The position numbers and the translations under genes are program-made. Below, piece after piece: positions 34,961-44,838 of a stretch of 64,000 nt of DNA (positions are counted from its first letter, which is position 1; the number at the start of each line of letters is the position of its first letter). The stretch comes from Caldalkalibacillus mannanilyticus JCM 10596 (GTDB taxonomy: Bacteria; Bacillota; Bacilli; Caldalkalibacillales; JCM-10596): contig NZ_BAMO01000028.1 in the NCBI RefSeq assembly GCF_000615945.1, positions 1 through 64,000 on the forward strand, given 5' to 3'. Under the pieces are notes generated by a model, which had not been told where the DNA came from, made no database searches, and saw only the letters and a list, made by a program, of their open reading frames with translations.

Positions 34961-35983
34961 CTACTCCTTGATTCTAATTATTTCTCCGTCAATCTCAATA
35001 CTTTCTACCTCTATATTATTAAGAAAGACAACCTGGTTGTTTTCATCCAGATGGTATTGCCATTTAAAGCCACGGTCTATTTCACTAGTAGTGCCCACTC
35101 GAAGTTCAATCACTTTTCCATCAGTAGCTCTTACTTTGACCACGGGCGTATACTCTGGAAGCTGATCTCTCTTTCCATCGAGACGCTCTCCTTGAATTTC
35201 AACTCCAAGGGCAGACACATGAAGCTGTTTCAGCGCTAAATCTTCCTTACCCTGTGTAATTCTTAGGTCGATCGCTTTATTCTGTACCCCATTTGTAGCA
35301 TCTACTTGAAACGAGCTTTTCCACGGTCCTTGGGCAATGATTTCCTGTGTTGTATCATCGTTAATCACATCTGCTTGAACTGTCACCAGTTGTCCGTTTA
35401 ATGTATCTACGGTATCTACTTCAAAGCTTCCAATGATCTTCATGCCATCCTCTGTCACTTTTTGGTCCACCATATACGAGAAGCTTTGTGCCTTCTCTCC
35501 ATGGATTTCTAAGGTACTTATTCTTGCATCCTGAGGAAAAGGCGTCCCATCCTCTTTTTCAAAGGCAACCATAATGATCCCACTCTTATCTCCAATAATC
35601 CCTTCTTGTACGGTCATTTTAATGCCTGAAGCAATATGTGCTTTATTGATCATCGTTTTGTCATCTTCTGTAATATGGACTTGTTCACCATAGAATAGCT
35701 TAAAGTTGTCTAGGTAGTTGGCGGCAACAGCGGTTCCTCCTATGGTCAACACGGCGGCGGCAATGATCAGTGCTTTTTTCATCTTCCCCTTCTCTTTTTT
35801 ATTCTTAGCATTTGTATTTATACTCATATTCATTTTCTCCCCTCTAGTGGCTTCCAGCGCCTTCGATTTTATATTGTCAAAATTAAGGGTCTGTGTAAGC
35901 TGTTCGATTTCTTCTTCTGTCAAATCTAGCTCCTGCATTTCCTGTTCATTGATCTCTGTTCCCTCGAAAATGCTTCTTTTCAC
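34961..35983 (-). CDS. DUF4179-type anti-sigma factor, membrane-bound
   Basis: About 340 aa. The N-terminal cytoplasmic part (E-I-N-E-Q-E-M-Q-E-L-D-L-T-E-E-E) would bind the sigma factor; a single transmembrane helix, K-K-A-L-I-I-A-A-A-V-L-T-I-G-G-T, lies near residue 70; the outside part of about 250 residues matches the DUF4179 type by pattern. Start: GTG 35983 has AGGAG 8 bases upstream; TTG 35989 is possible. It follows the ECF sigma gene by 55 bases, in the usual sigma-then-anti-sigma order. The signal that releases the sigma factor is unknown. Confidence 0.8.
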   Translation of the reverse strand: MKRSIFEGTEINEQEMQELDLTEEEIEQLTQTLNFDNIKSKALEATRGEKMNMSINTNAKNKKEKGKMKKALIIAAAVLTIGGTAVAANYLDNFKLFYGEQVHITEDDKTMINKAHIASGIKMTVQEGIIGDKSGIIMVAFEKEDGTPFPQDARISTLEIHGEKAQSFSYMVDQKVTEDGMKIIGSFEVDTVDTLNGQLVTVQADVINDDTTQEIIAQGPWKSSFQVDATNGVQNKAIDLRITQGKEDLALKQLHVSALGVEIQGERLDGKRDQLPEYTPVVKVRATDGKVIELRVGTTSEIDRGFKWQYHLDENNQVVFLNNIEVESIEIDGEIIRIKE

Positions 35984-36038
35984 AATCAAAACTCCTTTCT
36001 TCTTGGTATCTGTAGAACCTGATCATCTCTCCTTGCTC

Positions 36039-36596
36039 TCATTCTTTTCTGATAGTGCCATCTTTTTGTCCTATTAGCATTTTCATTTTATTTTTGCTTC
36101 TTCCGAGTCTCGCACTCATGGCTTTTTCATTAATCCCTAGCTTTTGAGCAATGTCTTTTACTTTTTCCTGATAAAAATAACGCCTGACGATGATTTCCTG
36201 CTCCGCTTCGGGGAGCTGCCCAATCAGTTTCTGAATTTCTTGCTGCTCTTCTTTCTGATACACGTATTCTTCTGTAGAATCAGCTGTAGCCACATGCTCC
36301 TTCAATTCCTCTTCAATCCGGTTGCCTCGTTGTCTTAATACATTCAAGGTAAGGTTTCTTGCTGTCATGGCTAGATAAGCCTTTAAGCTATCCCCTTGCA
36401 GTTCAATTCTGTCTGCCTTTGTCCATATCTTAATAAACGTATCAGAGCTTATTTCTTCGATATCGTAGCTATTCAAGCGCTTTCCCGCTATTTTGGCAAT
36501 AATTGCTGCCACATAGCGCATATATTTATCGATTAATTGTTCATAGCAATCTTCATTTTTTTGCTTGATGCCATTTAATAACGCTTGGTCATTCAT
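36039..36596 (-). CDS. ECF RNA polymerase sigma factor
   Basis: A 185-aa sigma-70 family protein with only regions 2 and 4. Region 2: Y-E-Q-L-I-D-K-Y-M-R-Y-V and Y-D-I-E-E-I-S-S-D-T-F-I-K-I-W. Region 4: L-P-E-A-E-Q-E-I-I-V-R-R-Y-F-Y and D-I-A-Q-K-L-G-I-N-E-K-A-M-S-A-R-L. It directs polymerase to a small stress regulon and is held by the anti-sigma protein encoded next. GAGAGGAG precedes the ATG. I could not assign its own target promoter. Confidence 0.9.
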   Translation of the reverse strand: MNDQALLNGIKQKNEDCYEQLIDKYMRYVAAIIAKIAGKRLNSYDIEEISSDTFIKIWTKADRIELQGDSLKAYLAMTARNLTLNVLRQRGNRIEEELKEHVATADSTEEYVYQKEEQQEIQKLIGQLPEAEQEIIVRRYFYQEKVKDIAQKLGINEKAMSARLGRSKNKMKMLIGQKDGTIRKE

Positions 36597-36836
36597 TCTT
36601 TCTCCTCTCTTTCTGATGTAGTAAGATCTTACCCAAGTGGACGTCCCTTTTCTTATCCCCTCACTCTAATAGACACCGGTTTGCTAAAAAAACCTACACA
36701 CATTTTTAATTTTTTATAAAGCTCTAATCGAGCAATTCCCTTGTCCATTTGCTTATTGGGGAAATGAAACATTAATAAAGATAGGAGGACATTAATACGC
36801 TGATAGAGAAGCAGAATTATTTAAAGGAGGGACGAA

Positions 36837-38714
36837 ATGAATTACTTTATTGGTAAAAACCAAGATAATCATGCTCCTCTTTCAAATGGAAATGTCTTAG
36901 CTTGGCTTCAGCAATATGATGCTGGATGTCATCCAGTAGATAAAATAAGCCAGCTTTTTTTTCGGTATTTTGACATGTCTAGCTCACTTTTGGAACATCC
37001 AGGCTCCTATGTACTAGCGAAGGATCTGCATGAAAAAGTGTGGTATGATCCATATGGAATCGTTCAAGAGGAGCTAGGTCAAATTGGTGAGATTATATCA
37101 ATTAATAGCACGAGATATATCCAAGGCTACGGAATATATGAAGTGGTTTCTCATAAAGGGAACACCGTCGTCAGAACAAAAACATGGGCTCCTCCACATA
37201 GAAACTCTATCATACGCTCTATAGAAGTAAAAACTCTCCGCGGCAACCCTTCCGCAGCTAGAATCTACCCTGTTGTACATATGAAAAATATTGTGCAACG
37301 AATCGAAAATATCTTTATTTCTCGGTTGGCTGTTAATCAATGGCTGGCAACCATGGTTTCCCCCTCCGCTCCAGGAGTAGCAGGCAATATTTCCAAAGCA
37401 GTCACTGGAGGACTGGTTACGATCTTTGAACACAGCTTGCTTCCTACCCCCTTAGTCTTTAGCATTCCTGCTCAAGAAATCCCTGGTCTCGAGTATAGCC
37501 AACCGGTCTTTCAGGTGTTTGCAGCTGGGTCCTCCAAGGAAGAAGCCCTCTACGAATTAAAAAGCTCCCTTGCTCAAATCAATCAGAGCGAACAAGAAAC
37601 ATATCAATTTTGGCAAGGCTGGCATAAGAAATCAATCACACTAGATCTCCTCCCACCTCACCTAGACTACTTTTGGAAAGTTAGCAACACACTACTAAAA
37701 ATGAGCCTACAGCAAGATGGAACGCCTATTATTATTGGATTTAGACCCTATCAAGGCAATGTGTGGATTCGTGATAGTTTGTGGATTGCCTCTACTTTAG
37801 CCTTAGCAGGACATAGAGAAGAGGCTGTTCAAGCATTATACGCCACACTTGGTTATTTACTCGAACGACCTGATGGTAACTATTATTTTGCCTATAATGT
37901 TGTCACTCGTTTACCTAATGAACATGCTTTCGAGAATGATACGACAGGACTCATTTTATATGGGATATGGCAGGTCTGGTCCATAATTAGAGATCGTACG
38001 ATCATCGATCAGACATGGCCAATCATTCGCCAATCGACCGAATGGATTTTGAAGAATCGCGATGCCAGTGGACTCATTTTTGCTGATGCTGGAATTTGGG
38101 AAACATTTGGACCACATTTAGGGGAAGAATTTGAGCACATGACATGGACATCGGCTATCTCAGCATTTGGGTTACTCAGAGCTGCTGAAATGGCAGAGGC
38201 TATCTCTAAACAAGAAGAGGCGAACCAGTATAGACAAGGAGCTACAGAATTAATTCGAGCTATTCATAAACATAATGTTCATAAGGGTGTTGTCGTTCGT
38301 TCTATGGAAAGCAAATTATTAGATGCCTCCGTTACTCTCTTCTTTTCTGAATTTCCGATCTTCCCAAAAGAGTGGCTGGCACCGACACTAAAAGCTATAC
38401 AGCAACGGCTTGAAGATCCTTTCATTGGAGGTATCTGGAGACATGAAAGCTTGACAACAGAAGAAGGCGATTTAAAGCCGTGGACAGGACCCACCTTCTG
38501 GCTCGGTGAGGCATTTTTAGTGAACAATGAGCTTAATGAAGCGTGGAAGTACTTTCACCATAATTACAGGAACAGTTCTTTTTGTGGTCTTTTACCAGAG
38601 TTGCTCTACAGTAGAGGGCGACCGAGAGGGATTGGAATGCCCAGCTATTCTCAATCCGGTGTGATTCGATCTCTGTTACTTTACCAAAATCTTAAGAAAA
38701 GGGTGAAGCTATGA
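36837..38714 (+). CDS. Glycosidase-like protein with (alpha/alpha)6 barrel (glycogen-debranching/GH15-like)
   Basis: A 625-aa soluble protein. The N-terminal 270 residues are a beta-sandwich-like domain (N-G-N-V-L-A-W-L-Q-Q-Y, D-P-Y-G-I-V-Q-E), and the C-terminal part is a six-hairpin glycosidase barrel with W-I-R-D-S-L-W-I-A (a substrate-binding motif of GH15/amylo-glucosidase types) near residue 310 and G-I-W-E-T-F-G-P near 420. Acidic residues D-A-G-I-W-E and E-E-F-E-H-M-T-W are candidates for catalysis. No signal peptide, so it acts in the cytoplasm. AAAGGAGGG precedes the ATG. It overlaps a methyltransferase gene by 4 bases. Substrate unknown; glycan or trehalose-like alpha-glucoside is a guess. 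Confidence 0.7.
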   Translation: MNYFIGKNQDNHAPLSNGNVLAWLQQYDAGCHPVDKISQLFFRYFDMSSSLLEHPGSYVLAKDLHEKVWYDPYGIVQEELGQIGEIISINSTRYIQGYGIYEVVSHKGNTVVRTKTWAPPHRNSIIRSIEVKTLRGNPSAARIYPVVHMKNIVQRIENIFISRLAVNQWLATMVSPSAPGVAGNISKAVTGGLVTIFEHSLLPTPLVFSIPAQEIPGLEYSQPVFQVFAAGSSKEEALYELKSSLAQINQSEQETYQFWQGWHKKSITLDLLPPHLDYFWKVSNTLLKMSLQQDGTPIIIGFRPYQGNVWIRDSLWIASTLALAGHREEAVQALYATLGYLLERPDGNYYFAYNVVTRLPNEHAFENDTTGLILYGIWQVWSIIRDRTIIDQTWPIIRQSTEWILKNRDASGLIFADAGIWETFGPHLGEEFEHMTWTSAISAFGLLRAAEMAEAISKQEEANQYRQGATELIRAIHKHNVHKGVVVRSMESKLLDASVTLFFSEFPIFPKEWLAPTLKAIQQRLEDPFIGGIWRHESLTTEEGDLKPWTGPTFWLGEAFLVNNELNEAWKYFHHNYRNSSFCGLLPELLYSRGRPRGIGMPSYSQSGVIRSLLLYQNLKKRVKL

Positions 38715-39496
38715 ACGGAACATACATTGGGCAAGGAAAAATGCTGATCTTAACAGCTTGGGGCAGTAAACTCATCGTTCCCTCAGAGGATTTAAGTTTG
38801 ACCCCTGACCTCGTGTTGCGTGGTTCCATTGAGGCGCCTCTCACCAACTATTTTATTAAATCCGTTAAGCCGGGCGAGCGCATGATTGACGTTGGCGCAA
38901 ATGTAGGCTACTACTCGGTACTCCTTGGTCACCTTATTGGTCCCACAGGAAAGCTATTTGCCTATGAGGCTAACCCTTATGCCTATGCTTATCTCGTAGA
39001 CAATCTCTCCCTCAACTATTTACACGAACGAAGTACTGTATCTCAACAGGCTGTGCATTCCCAAATAGGCACTATTCCCTTTTTTCAATGCAAAAAATTC
39101 ATTGGAAATAGTTCAATCTATCAGCATGATGTTACCTACGAAAAAAACTATCATGACCAAATAGAAGAAATGAACGTCCCAACGGCTGTTTTGGATCAGG
39201 ATTTTAAGGATATAGATCAGATTGACTACTTAAAAATGGATATCGAAGGAGGAGAGTTTCAGGCATTTCAAGGAATGAGGAAGCTCCTCACCAGCGGGAG
39301 GCTAAAAACGGTTGTCTTTGAATTAAATCCAGCGATGCTTCAAGAGGATTGGCTCCCATTTGTTCAACTACTTTTGGAATACAAGAATAGCGGGAAGCAA
39401 TTCTATACTTTAACAGATGAAGGAAGCCCGCTGTTGATCAACCTTGAAAGTGTCATTCAAGGAAAAAGCGGGCTTCCCTATATCCTGATGAAATAA
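38711..39496 (+). CDS. FkbM-family SAM-dependent methyltransferase
   Basis: A 261-aa methyltransferase. SAM motif I is M-I-D-V-G-A-N-V-G-Y-Y-S, then A-Y-E-A-N-P-Y-A (acidic ribose-binding residue), and the FkbM mark L-K-M-D-I-E-G-G-E-F. FkbM enzymes usually O-methylate sugars or polyketides. Overlap ATGA with the glycosidase gene indicates translation from one message and a joint task, for example making a methylated sugar polymer. Family assignment is firm, substrate unknown. Confidence 0.88.
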   Translation: MNGTYIGQGKMLILTAWGSKLIVPSEDLSLTPDLVLRGSIEAPLTNYFIKSVKPGERMIDVGANVGYYSVLLGHLIGPTGKLFAYEANPYAYAYLVDNLSLNYLHERSTVSQQAVHSQIGTIPFFQCKKFIGNSSIYQHDVTYEKNYHDQIEEMNVPTAVLDQDFKDIDQIDYLKMDIEGGEFQAFQGMRKLLTSGRLKTVVFELNPAMLQEDWLPFVQLLLEYKNSGKQFYTLTDEGSPLLINLESVIQGKSGLPYILMK

Positions 39497-39504
39497 AAGG
39501 CTAT

Positions 39505-40911
39505 TTATAATTGAACTTCAATTGTTGTTCCCTGACCCACCTCACTGTAAATAGTAATTTCTCCATGATGCTCCTGAATAATCTCCTTAGCGATAGCCAT
39601 TCCGAGTCCAGAGCCTTTATGTGCATCTCCTGTGTTGGTTCCGCGATAATAGCGCTCAAAGATCTTATCCAGCTCCTCCTTCTTTATTCCTCTGCCATTA
39701 TCTTTAATTGTAATGAGAGTACGTTCCTTCTTTTCAATACCAACCACTATTTTTACATGAGGGGCATTATGGATCATGGCATTATAAATGAGATTGGTAA
39801 GCGCTCTTCGAATCAAAACAGCATCGACCTCGATAGGGATATTTTCTTGGCTTACTTGGAATTCAATATTTTGTTTAGCGTATTTTGGATCATTCAGGAT
39901 ATCGATCGTCATGCTGCGTAGCAGTGATACAATATTGACCGTTTTTTTATTTAATACAAATTCCTTATTCTTTAGCCTTGTAGTTAAATTTAAATCTTCA
40001 ATCACTTCTTTGATATAAACTGATTTTTTCTCAATTATCTCTGCATATTCCCTTACCTCTGTCAAAGAAAAATCATAATCTGGGTCCCTGATCATTTCAG
40101 CATAGCCTTGAATGGAAGCAAGAGGAGTCTTAATATCGTGCGAAATATTTCCAATCCACTCTTCTCTCATTTGATTCAATTTCTTTCTTTCTTTTTCATA
40201 GGCGATCAGCTGGTTCGATAAGTAATTGACATTATAAAAAACGTCTTTATACAACCCTTTTGGCTCATAGTTTATATTATAGTCTTTGTTTGCCAGCTTC
40301 TTAATCCCATTAATTAAAGAATGCAGTGGCTGTGTTAGCCTTTTGCTAAAAAAATACCCAATCAGTAAAGCTATGAAAATATCTGTAAGAAAGATAAGAA
40401 CTCCTATCTTCAGCCATGAATCAAAGGACCGATAATCGAAAGTGATAAAGTATCGGTTAATATTGGGGTCCTCTATTCCAATTAAGTAGCTATACGTACT
40501 TTCTGTTCCCTTCTTTTCTCCAACAAAAATAGTGGTAAGGGCATTTATTTCTTTATATTTGTACATCTGAATCAGTTCCGATGGAATGTATTTCTCTTGT
40601 ACTTCGGCTGGTGCTCGAAAGCGATATACCTCCTGACCATTCTCGTTTAGAATCTGTATCCATGCCTGCCTTTCAAGTAATTCTTCCTTCCCTTGTTCAG
40701 TAATACTCACATCATCCCTCATGATGCTTACATGATGATGGAACTGTCTTGTAAATTGTTCAGGAGAAGTTTCGTTTTTTTGAAATATAGGGGCATCAAA
40801 AGCAGATTGAGCGATTAACAGGCCGACCATGATAAACAAGTTGATAAAAATAACAAAGGTTACGACTAACACAATGGACAGCATATACCTTCCTGTTAAT
40901 TTCCATTTCAT
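39505..40911 (-). CDS. Sensor histidine kinase of a Yxd/Bce-like module, with extracytoplasmic domain
   Basis: A 468-aa kinase. Two transmembrane helices (residues about 8-33 and 168-188) enclose an outside domain of about 130 residues; a HAMP linker (R-L-T-Q-P-L-H-S-L), the His in I-S-H-D-I-K-T-P-L, and the boxes N-L-I-Y-N-A-M-I-H-N, D-N-G-R-G-I and G-S-G-L-G-M follow. Its genetic place is that of YxdK, yet the B. subtilis kinases of this class are about 330 aa and lack a sensor domain outside. This one therefore may bind its ligand directly. It begins right after the regulator gene. Confidence 0.88.
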   Translation of the reverse strand: MKWKLTGRYMLSIVLVVTFVIFINLFIMVGLLIAQSAFDAPIFQKNETSPEQFTRQFHHHVSIMRDDVSITEQGKEELLERQAWIQILNENGQEVYRFRAPAEVQEKYIPSELIQMYKYKEINALTTIFVGEKKGTESTYSYLIGIEDPNINRYFITFDYRSFDSWLKIGVLIFLTDIFIALLIGYFFSKRLTQPLHSLINGIKKLANKDYNINYEPKGLYKDVFYNVNYLSNQLIAYEKERKKLNQMREEWIGNISHDIKTPLASIQGYAEMIRDPDYDFSLTEVREYAEIIEKKSVYIKEVIEDLNLTTRLKNKEFVLNKKTVNIVSLLRSMTIDILNDPKYAKQNIEFQVSQENIPIEVDAVLIRRALTNLIYNAMIHNAPHVKIVVGIEKKERTLITIKDNGRGIKKEELDKIFERYYRGTNTGDAHKGSGLGMAIAKEIIQEHHGEITIYSEVGQGTTIEVQL

Positions 40912-40914
40912 GCC

Positions 40915-41625
40915 CTATTCATCCTCAACAGTCAGCTTGTAGCCCAAGCCTTTGATCGTAATAAGAAATTGAGGATGTGACGGATTTTCTTCGATTTTTT
41001 CTCTTAATCTTCTTATATGAACCATTACTGTGTTATCAATACCAATGCTGTCCTCACCCCAGACGGTGTCATAAAGCTTTTCTTTACTAATAACTTTATT
41101 TACATTTTGCAGAAAGTACTTCATTAAGCCTAATTCTTTTGGTTTTAGGTCTATACTATTCCCATTCTTTGATAATTCTGCTTTTTGTTCATTCAGGACA
41201 AAAGGTCCTGCTTCAAGTATTACATCCTTCACATCATCTGTTTGCATATAGCTTGCTCTGCGCAACTGGGCCTTTACTCGATAAGCCAGCTCTTTGGGAC
41301 TAAAGGGCTTTGTAATATAATCGTCCCCACCTAGAGCAAAGCCAACTATTTTATCTACCTCTTCGGTCTTGGCTGATAAAAACAAAATAGGTACTTTCGA
41401 TATGGCTCTTATTTGCCGGCAAACATCATAGCCTTCTTCATCTGGCAGCATAATATCTAACAAAACAAGAGCAGGTTCTTTTTGTTGAAATTGAATTAAT
41501 CCTTCTTTCGCAGTCGTAGCCGTCACTACATGATCAATGCCTTCTTTGTTTAAAACTGTCTTAATAAGTCTTAAAATATCTTCTTCATCGTCAATAATTA
41601 ACACTTTTTGGTTATAAAGTGACAT
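40915..41625 (-). CDS. OmpR-family response regulator, YxdJ-like
   Basis: A 236-aa regulator with receiver residues D-D-E-E-D near the start, phosphoacceptor Asp in V-L-L-D-I-M-L-P, L-S-A-K-T and K-P-F-S, followed by a winged-helix domain ending G-L-G-Y-K-L. GGAGG precedes the ATG. It is expected to switch on the ABC transporter genes two positions upstream, where spaced direct repeats lie before the promoter. Confidence 0.9.
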   Translation of the reverse strand: MSLYNQKVLIIDDEEDILRLIKTVLNKEGIDHVVTATTAKEGLIQFQQKEPALVLLDIMLPDEEGYDVCRQIRAISKVPILFLSAKTEEVDKIVGFALGGDDYITKPFSPKELAYRVKAQLRRASYMQTDDVKDVILEAGPFVLNEQKAELSKNGNSIDLKPKELGLMKYFLQNVNKVISKEKLYDTVWGEDSIGIDNTVMVHIRRLREKIEENPSHPQFLITIKGLGYKLTVEDE

Positions 41626-41737
41626 CTATCGCTACCTCCACTCTCCTAAGGTTATCCTTCATTGTATATGAATATCCCTTGGGTTTCATATGCTGCCAGT
41701 CATGCCCTAGCTATGCCTCAACTTCTTGAGAGAGCCG

Positions 41738-42097
41738 TTATGGCAGCTTCTCAGCAGCCTTCTCAGGAATCTCCTGTTCATTCACCTCTTGATAAGAGGT
41801 AACGACTTTTTCATTCTTTACATAGAGGACTAAGTACGCTTTCTCCTGAAGCTGTTTTGGCGCCGTAAACGTTAACAGCTTTTGTTGACCGGCTTGATTA
41901 AAGGCTGGCAATGTATACTCATACCTCACCATAATCTCTCCACTGCTAAGGATATCTTCTAGCCTCTCTCCCTGCCCTTCTACCTGAGTATAATATTCAT
42001 CGGCACCTAATCTATTTATATTTACGTTTTGCAAAAATACTAGGGCTCCAAAAACAATGGCGACTATAACAGCACTAGCAATGATTATTTTTTTCAT
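41738..42097 (-). CDS. YxeA-family small exported protein
   Basis: A 119-aa DUF1093/YxeA protein with an N-terminal hydrophobic signal or anchor (A-S-A-V-I-V-A-I-V-F-G-A-L-V-F) and a beta-rich outside domain with G-A-D-E-Y-Y-T-Q-V and R-Y-E-Y-T-L-P-A-F, the family pattern. In B. subtilis yxeA sits at the end of the yxdLM genes, exactly as here. Function is not known in detail. Confidence 0.85.
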   Translation of the reverse strand: MKKIIIASAVIVAIVFGALVFLQNVNINRLGADEYYTQVEGQGERLEDILSSGEIMVRYEYTLPAFNQAGQQKLLTFTAPKQLQEKAYLVLYVKNEKVVTSYQEVNEQEIPEKAAEKLP

Positions 42098-42122
42098 TTT
42101 CTATTTCTCCTGACTTTTTTAT

Positions 42123-44054
42123 TCATTTTGTTTTCGTGACAATCTTGTAATAGGAATTTACGGTTAAGAAATAATAGACGGCATATAGCGATACATACAC
42201 ACCTATACAGACTAGGACAGGCAGGACTAAGCTAGATTGGAGGAATCTTGATAAAGCAGTTAGGGCAACGACTGAATGTGCAATACCAGCGAACAACGGC
42301 AGGGCAAAAACAAAAAGAATTTGCTGGGATACTGCTTTCTTTATTTCCTTTTTTGTCATCCCAATTTTGGCTAATATGTCGTAACGAGCTTTGTCTGCAT
42401 GGGCTTCTGTCACCTGTTTAAAATAAATAATGCTCCCCGTCGCCCCAAGGAATACTAACCCTAAGAATCCACCTATAAAAATCAATAAGCCCATGGATGC
42501 CAATCCCGCAGAATAATCCGAATAAAAGCTAGAAAGCTTAGCTTCATTTGGCAAAATGGATTGAAGTTCCTTTGTTAATTGATCTGCCTGATCCTCCGCG
42601 GTCATTCCATAGGCTTCCATGTGTACGATATCAGTTGCTTTCGAAAGTTTAGAAAATAGCTGATCACTAACCACCAAAGTTGTATTAGCTGTATATAGAT
42701 TTAGAACGTTATATTCCTTCACTTCCTTAAATGTAATGTTCTCTCGTGTGTTATTGACCTTCAAGGGGATTGTGACCCCGACATATTTAGGGGATAATCC
42801 TTCGTAATAGGCTGCGTCTAATACAACGGCCTCGTCTTCTTCTAAGGAAAGGGATTCCTTTCGCTCTTGAACTCTTACTAATTTGTTGAACATGTTGTTT
42901 GGAATGATTGTATAGACTACTTCATCGCTTGAAATAGCACTATTCAGATTCGTCATCTCTGCACGAAGTTGTACTGTGGGGACACTCTCATGATAGAGAA
43001 GCTCATGATTTTCATCCTGCTCGATCCGCTCCCTTACTTGCTCTGTTATGTGCTGGTCAACATTGATCAACATGAAGCTATTTGGATTTAGAGCATCTAC
43101 ATTATTTCTGACGTTATAGTACAAGCTATATGCTGTGCCAACCGCTGTTAAGGTTGTCGCGCTAAGGACAGCAATTATGGTTAGGGTACGTGCATTTCCC
43201 TTGATACGATAGAGGAGCTGGGAGATGCTTATGAAGCTCGTTCCTCTCCAAAAGTTCTGTTTATTCTTTTTTGACACCTTCAGTACATACACGGTTAATG
43301 CACTAAAGAATAAATACGTACCTAGAATAACGCTTACCACAATAACAAGAGGGGTCACCATGAAACCGATGCTTCTCCAGAGTTCCGATTCCAGGATATT
43401 TTGAAGAGCAAGCCCATATCCTATTCCAATACATAGGAAGGAACATAGGGCGACAATCAAAGAAGCTTTTGGCTCTATTTCACCTTGCTTATCCGCTTGA
43501 AATAATTCAATTAATGTAAATCTGTATATCAATCTGTATCCATGTATCGAAGTAATAATGGTAATTAGGGTAAAGACAATCGATGTGTTCACAATCGCCT
43601 CAAGTGAAAACGATAAACTTGGAATGATTTCATACCCCATGACCTTCATTAAAATCGACACAAAAAACCTCGATAGACTAGAACCAAGAATGATGCCCAT
43701 GATAATGGCGAGCGTCCCCATGATAAAATTTTCATAAAACAGCATCCGACCTATTTGTTTTTTGCGAACACCTAGCAAGGAATATAGACCCACTTCCTTT
43801 TTACGTTTCCTTATAAAAAAAGAAGTAGAATACCAGATAAAAACAGCTACAAAAATCAATAATACAACGGCGGCTACATTAAAAATGGAACTAATCTTTT
43901 CAGACGAATCAGATATAGCTTGAATCGTTTTATCATATTTTAAGGAGACGAACGTAAAGTAAATCACAATACTAAATATCATAGAAGCAAAATATAATAG
44001 ATAGTTTGTAAAGCCTCTCTGTATATTTTTTCTGGCAAGACGAAATAAGATCAT
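42123..44054 (-). CDS. Bce/Yxd-type ABC transporter permease (FtsX-like)
   Basis: A 643-aa membrane protein with ten predicted helices: four near the N-terminus, a group in the middle, a large outside domain between helices 7 and 8 (residues about 310-510) and three helices at the end. FtsX-type signatures are F-F-I-R-K-R-K-K-E-V-G-L-Y-S-L-L-G and a late A-K-I-G-M-T-K-K-E-I. Such permeases sense and give resistance to antimicrobial peptides. The ATG overlaps the ATPase stop (ATGA). Confidence 0.88.
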   Translation of the reverse strand: MILFRLARKNIQRGFTNYLLYFASMIFSIVIYFTFVSLKYDKTIQAISDSSEKISSIFNVAAVVLLIFVAVFIWYSTSFFIRKRKKEVGLYSLLGVRKKQIGRMLFYENFIMGTLAIIMGIILGSSLSRFFVSILMKVMGYEIIPSLSFSLEAIVNTSIVFTLITIITSIHGYRLIYRFTLIELFQADKQGEIEPKASLIVALCSFLCIGIGYGLALQNILESELWRSIGFMVTPLVIVVSVILGTYLFFSALTVYVLKVSKKNKQNFWRGTSFISISQLLYRIKGNARTLTIIAVLSATTLTAVGTAYSLYYNVRNNVDALNPNSFMLINVDQHITEQVRERIEQDENHELLYHESVPTVQLRAEMTNLNSAISSDEVVYTIIPNNMFNKLVRVQERKESLSLEEDEAVVLDAAYYEGLSPKYVGVTIPLKVNNTRENITFKEVKEYNVLNLYTANTTLVVSDQLFSKLSKATDIVHMEAYGMTAEDQADQLTKELQSILPNEAKLSSFYSDYSAGLASMGLLIFIGGFLGLVFLGATGSIIYFKQVTEAHADKARYDILAKIGMTKKEIKKAVSQQILFVFALPLFAGIAHSVVALTALSRFLQSSLVLPVLVCIGVYVSLYAVYYFLTVNSYYKIVTKTK

Positions 44055-44809
44055 GAATCACTACCTCCAAATGAAGAGAGCGCAGCTATTATTTCTTGAA
44101 AAAACCTCTCACGAGAATGCTGCTTTTTATGAAGCTCAGAAAAAACACACCCATCTTTGATCAATACTATTCTTTGACAGAAGCTAGCAGCAAAAGCATC
44201 ATGTGTAACCATCATAATCGTCGACTTATTCTGCTTATTCAGGGCAGCTAAGTTTTCCAATAAGCTGGTAGCAGACTTTGAATCCAACGCACCTGTTGGT
44301 TCGTCCGCCAATATGAGGCTCGGATTTGTTACAATAGCTCGTGATGCTGCCGTTCGTTGTTTCTGACCACCTGAGATCTGATAAGGATATTTATCAAGAA
44401 TTTCCCTTATACCAAACGTATCAGCCATTTCCTGCACCCGTTTTTCAATTTCTTTTGCCGGAACCTTGGATAAAGCTAGGGGAAGTAAAATATTTTCCTT
44501 CACCGTCAATGTATCAAGCAGATTATAATCCTGAAAAATAAAACCAAGTTTATTGCGGCGAAAATCGGATAGCTGCTCTTCCTCCATTGCAATAATATTT
44601 TGATCAGCAATGATGATCTCTCCAGACGAAGGTGTATCAATGGTAGAAAAAATATTTAACAAGGTCGTTTTTCCAGCCCCCGAAGGTCCCATGATTCCTA
44701 TAAACTCCCCTTCGCTAATCTCTAGATTAATATCTTCCAAGGCTCTATATAAATGGTCATTCGTCCCATAAACTTTGTGAACACTTTTGGCACATAAGAT
44801 GGTTTTCAT
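44051..44809 (-). CDS. Bce/Yxd-type ABC transporter ATPase
   Basis: A 252-aa ATP-binding protein of the MacB/BceA group with Walker A G-P-S-G-A-G-K-T-T, signature I-S-G-G-Q-K-Q-R and Walker B L-I-L-A-D-E-P-T-G-A-L-D. It heads the five-gene module ATPase-permease-yxeA-regulator-kinase. AGGAGG precedes the ATG. The order equals the yxdLM-yxeA and yxdJK genes of B. subtilis, though the two-component genes come last here. Confidence 0.9.
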   Translation of the reverse strand: MKTILCAKSVHKVYGTNDHLYRALEDINLEISEGEFIGIMGPSGAGKTTLLNIFSTIDTPSSGEIIIADQNIIAMEEEQLSDFRRNKLGFIFQDYNLLDTLTVKENILLPLALSKVPAKEIEKRVQEMADTFGIREILDKYPYQISGGQKQRTAASRAIVTNPSLILADEPTGALDSKSATSLLENLAALNKQNKSTIMMVTHDAFAASFCQRIVLIKDGCVFSELHKKQHSRERFFQEIIAALSSFGGSDS

Positions 44810-44838
44810 TCATTATCCTCCTGACTCAAGATATTGAA

